Shown one piece after another: positions 4,831-6,308 of a stretch of DNA of 6,308 nucleotides. How positions within the stretch are numbered: the stretch's first letter is position 1; each line of letters starts with the position of its first letter. Origin of the DNA: DATAQC01 sp039649175. Its GTDB lineage: Bacteria > Actinomycetota > Acidimicrobiia > Acidimicrobiales > AC-14. The DNA is taken from positions 1-6,308 of the forward strand of contig JBBWZS010000114.1 in assembly GCA_039649175.1 (NCBI GenBank), read 5' to 3'. The position numbers and the translations under genes were made by a program. Under the pieces are notes generated by a model. That model saw nothing but the letters and a program-made list of their open reading frames with translations. It was not told the origin of the DNA and did no database searches.

Positions 4831-5535
4831 TCACGAGACGGTCAGGACGAGCCACCGGGCGCCGACGGCCAGGGCGCTCAGCGCCACCGTGGCGAACACC
4901 GCCACCCACAGCAGTGCAGGCAGGTGGGTGAGCGACGCCAGCTGATCGGCGTCGGAGGTCAGCGCCCGGTGCCGGCGGCGGGTGTGCTGCAGCTCCCAGA
5001 TGGGGCGGGGGCCACCGAGGAGCAGGAGCCAGGTCAAGGTCCACGCCAGCAGGGCCTGCAGCGTCGCCGAGCCGGACCACACCGCCGCGAAGAAGACGAC
5101 GGCGCACGACGCCACGCTGAGCACGCCGAAGACGTTGCGCACGGCGACCAACATGGCAGCCAGCAGGAACAGGCTGGTGAACAGCAGCGCCCCCACATGG
5201 CGGGAGGCCACCAGCCAGGCCGCGCCCAGCCCCAGCATCGACGGCATCACGTAGCCGGCGGCGACGGTGGCGATCATGCCGATTCCCCGGGCCCGACCGG
5301 ACGTCACCGTGACGCCACTTGTGTCGGAGTGCAGGCGGATGCCACTCAGGCGCCGGCCGGCCAGGAGGCCGACCATGGCGTGGCCGCCTTCGTGGGCCAT
5401 GGTGATCACCTGGCGGCTCAGCTTCCAGGCCTGTGGCCACCCGACGACGACAGCGGCGGCGATCAACGTCACGGCCACGACCCACGGTCGGGGCGCCGGC
5501 GTCCGGGCCATGACGGCGTCCCACCACGACCTCAA
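4831..5535 (-). CDS. M50-type (site-2-protease-like) membrane metallopeptidase
   Basis: A 234-residue membrane protein of the actinobacterial M50 family. Zn-dependent M50 proteases cut substrates within or next to the membrane. With the TTG at 5535 as start, a first hydrophobic segment (about 18-33) is followed by TMAHEGGHAMVGLLAGRRLS with the HExxH zinc motif at residues 48-52, then IRLHSDTSGVTV and AAGYVMPSMLG (92-102), both typical of this subfamily, and several more membrane helices up to the C-terminus. The TTG start is chosen because homologues, as I recall them, begin with an 'LWDRL..TQP' segment, matching LRSWWDAVMARTPAP, and because AGGA lies 9 bases upstream. The ATG at 5511 (226 residues) is the alternative. 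The gene is divergent from the methyltransferase at 5617 with about 80 bases between. The substrate is unknown. Confidence 0.85.
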   Translation of the reverse strand: MRSWWDAVMARTPAPRPWVVAVTLIAAAVVVGWPQAWKLSRQVITMAHEGGHAMVGLLAGRRLSGIRLHSDTSGVTVTSGRARGIGMIATVAAGYVMPSMLGLGAAWLVASRHVGALLFTSLFLLAAMLVAVRNVFGVLSVASCAVVFFAAVWSGSATLQALLAWTLTWLLLLGGPRPIWELQHTRRRHRALTSDADQLASLTHLPALLWVAVFATVALSALAVGARWLVLTVS

Positions 5536-5616
5536 GGGCGACGATCCTGACGCAGCCAGGCCATGGGCGCCAAGCGTGGCCCGGTGGGCGGTGGGCCGGT
5601 CGACGATGATGGGCGA

Positions 5617-6222
5617 ATGACGGTGCTCGAAATCGTTGCCCTCGTCGTTTACGCCGCCTTCCTGGCCGTCCTGTTCGGCTGGCGAACCGTCGATGCCAAG
5701 CGGCGGACGGGTGAGTCGGCGTGGCGGAGGCCCATCTCCCGTACCGACGCGGTGGGGGAGACCCTGTGTGGGGCGGCCTGCGCCGTCAGCCTCGCCGGCC
5801 CCGTGCTCGGCCTCCTCGGCGTCGTCGACCCGATCGGCCTCGGTGGTGGCGGCCTGCGCCTGGTCGTGACCGTGGTCACCCTGGCGGGTGCCATCGCCCT
5901 CGGGCTGTGGGCCCAGCACCACCTGGCGTCGGAGTGGCGGGCAGGCATCGAGGCGAGCGGGCACCTGGTGACCACCGGGCCCTTCGCCCGGGTCAGGAAC
6001 CCCTTCTACCTGGCCTGCCTGATGGCGTCGGTCGGTGTGGCGGTGGGCGTGCCGTCGATCGTGTCCCTGTGCGGGGTCGTGCTCCACGTGGTGGCGTCAG
6101 AGGTGATCGTCCGGGGCGTCGAGGAGCCGGTGCTGGCCCGGACCCATCCCGAGGAGTTCCCGCGGTACCGGCGACGCACCGGCAGGTTCCTGCCTTCGCC
6201 ACGCGCCATGGGACGCAGCTGA
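5617..6222 (+). CDS. Isoprenylcysteine/phospholipid methyltransferase-family membrane protein
   Basis: A 201-residue integral membrane methyltransferase of the ICMT/PEMT superfamily, which uses S-adenosylmethionine to methylate lipid-linked or small hydrophobic substrates in the membrane. Hydrophobic segments lie at about 3-20, 50-70, 80-98 and 130-165. The family hallmarks are in the second half: SEWRAGIEASGHLVTTGPFA (105-124), RVRNPFYLACL (125-135), and the Glu- and Tyr-bearing end VEEPVLARTHPEEFPRYRRR (168-187) followed by TGRFLP. The ATG at 5617 is chosen because it starts just before the first membrane helix; an in-frame ATG at 5563 would add 18 Gly-rich residues unlike the family. The ribosome binding site is weak (GGGCG). 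The true substrate cannot be told from sequence; bacterial members are mostly uncharacterised. Confidence 0.85.
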   Translation: MTVLEIVALVVYAAFLAVLFGWRTVDAKRRTGESAWRRPISRTDAVGETLCGAACAVSLAGPVLGLLGVVDPIGLGGGGLRLVVTVVTLAGAIALGLWAQHHLASEWRAGIEASGHLVTTGPFARVRNPFYLACLMASVGVAVGVPSIVSLCGVVLHVVASEVIVRGVEEPVLARTHPEEFPRYRRRTGRFLPSPRAMGRS

Positions 6223-6308
6223 GGCAGGCCGCCGCGCCGCCGCCGCCCGAGCTGCCTGGATCGTGACGACGATCCTGCCCCGTACGTGGGCTTCGACCAG
6301 GTGGTCGA
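6097..6308 (-). CDS. Probable C-terminus of a medium-chain dehydrogenase/quinone oxidoreductase (partial)
   Basis: The minus strand enters the window with an open frame reading DHLVEAHVRGRIVVTIQAAR, which resembles the end of zinc-type or quinone-reductase medium-chain dehydrogenases, whose last strand is typically 'RGKVVVTV'. The gene would continue outside the window. In this frame the next stop is a TGA at 6097-6099, so the annotated tail would be about 50 residues past the family end and overlap the last 126 bases of the methyltransferase gene. That overlap is unusual; a frameshift or a lineage-specific Ala/Arg-rich extension would explain it. The family call rests on about 15 residues and is tentative. 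Confidence 0.4.
   Translation of the reverse strand, partial: DHLVEAHVRGRIVVTIQAARAAAARRPASAASHGAWRRQEPAGASPVPRELLGMGPGQHRLLDAPDDHL

Noticed and set aside
5536..6087. N-terminal extension of the M50 protease gene up to 6087
   Set aside because: The extra residues are antisense to the methyltransferase and resemble no M50 sequence; the family start lies near 5535.
6228..6249. GCC/CCG-rich run as a microsatellite or regulatory repeat
   Set aside because: Short and imperfect, and explained by Ala/Arg codons or general GC richness at the junction of two genes.

Overview
The window is GC-rich throughout, and its genes use mostly G or C at third codon positions. With the MerR, M50-type protease and VapC families present, this points to a high-GC actinobacterium, possibly an acidimicrobial lineage. 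That placement is an inference from composition and protein flavour only. No rRNA, tRNA, CRISPR array, insertion sequence or integrase is visible.

Left part (1-1370): a small helical protein with a basic Ala/Pro/Arg tail; a broken type II toxin-antitoxin locus on the minus strand (PIN-domain VapC with a one-base frameshift, and a decayed antitoxin start upstream); and a small hypothetical gene whose codon use is visibly less GC-biased than its neighbours. This looks like accessory DNA in decay.

Centre (1374-4415): a 649-residue polytopic membrane protein on the minus strand, divergent from a MerR-family regulator on the plus strand, which is followed 22 bases later by an 82-residue protein with one conserved-looking Cys. 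The 71-base gap between the divergent genes holds a sigma70-like promoter for the membrane protein, with an inverted repeat exactly inside its 17-base spacer, where MerR-family proteins bind. The membrane protein is the most interesting item. It carries two copies, with identical spacing, of a D-x3-H-x13-H motif. The first copy (WH...RDKDLFTPSH) closely resembles the copper-ligand signature of PmoC/AmoC, subunits of particulate methane and ammonia monooxygenases (D-x3-H-x12-H, with RDTxFTPSH). A later GHTF resembles the second ligand motif of PmoC. Its C-terminal periplasmic domain looks like the FixH/YtkA-type domain often tied to copper proteins. The proposal is a MerR-controlled membrane metalloprotein distantly related to, or convergent with, the copper membrane monooxygenases, with a small Cys protein in the regulator's operon.

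Right part (4416-6308): a strong hairpin, a short hypothetical gene, a minus-strand HEGGH-type M50 membrane metalloprotease, a divergent isoprenylcysteine/phospholipid methyltransferase-family membrane enzyme, and at the window edge a probable minus-strand C-terminus of a medium-chain dehydrogenase/quinone oxidoreductase running tail-to-tail into the methyltransferase gene.
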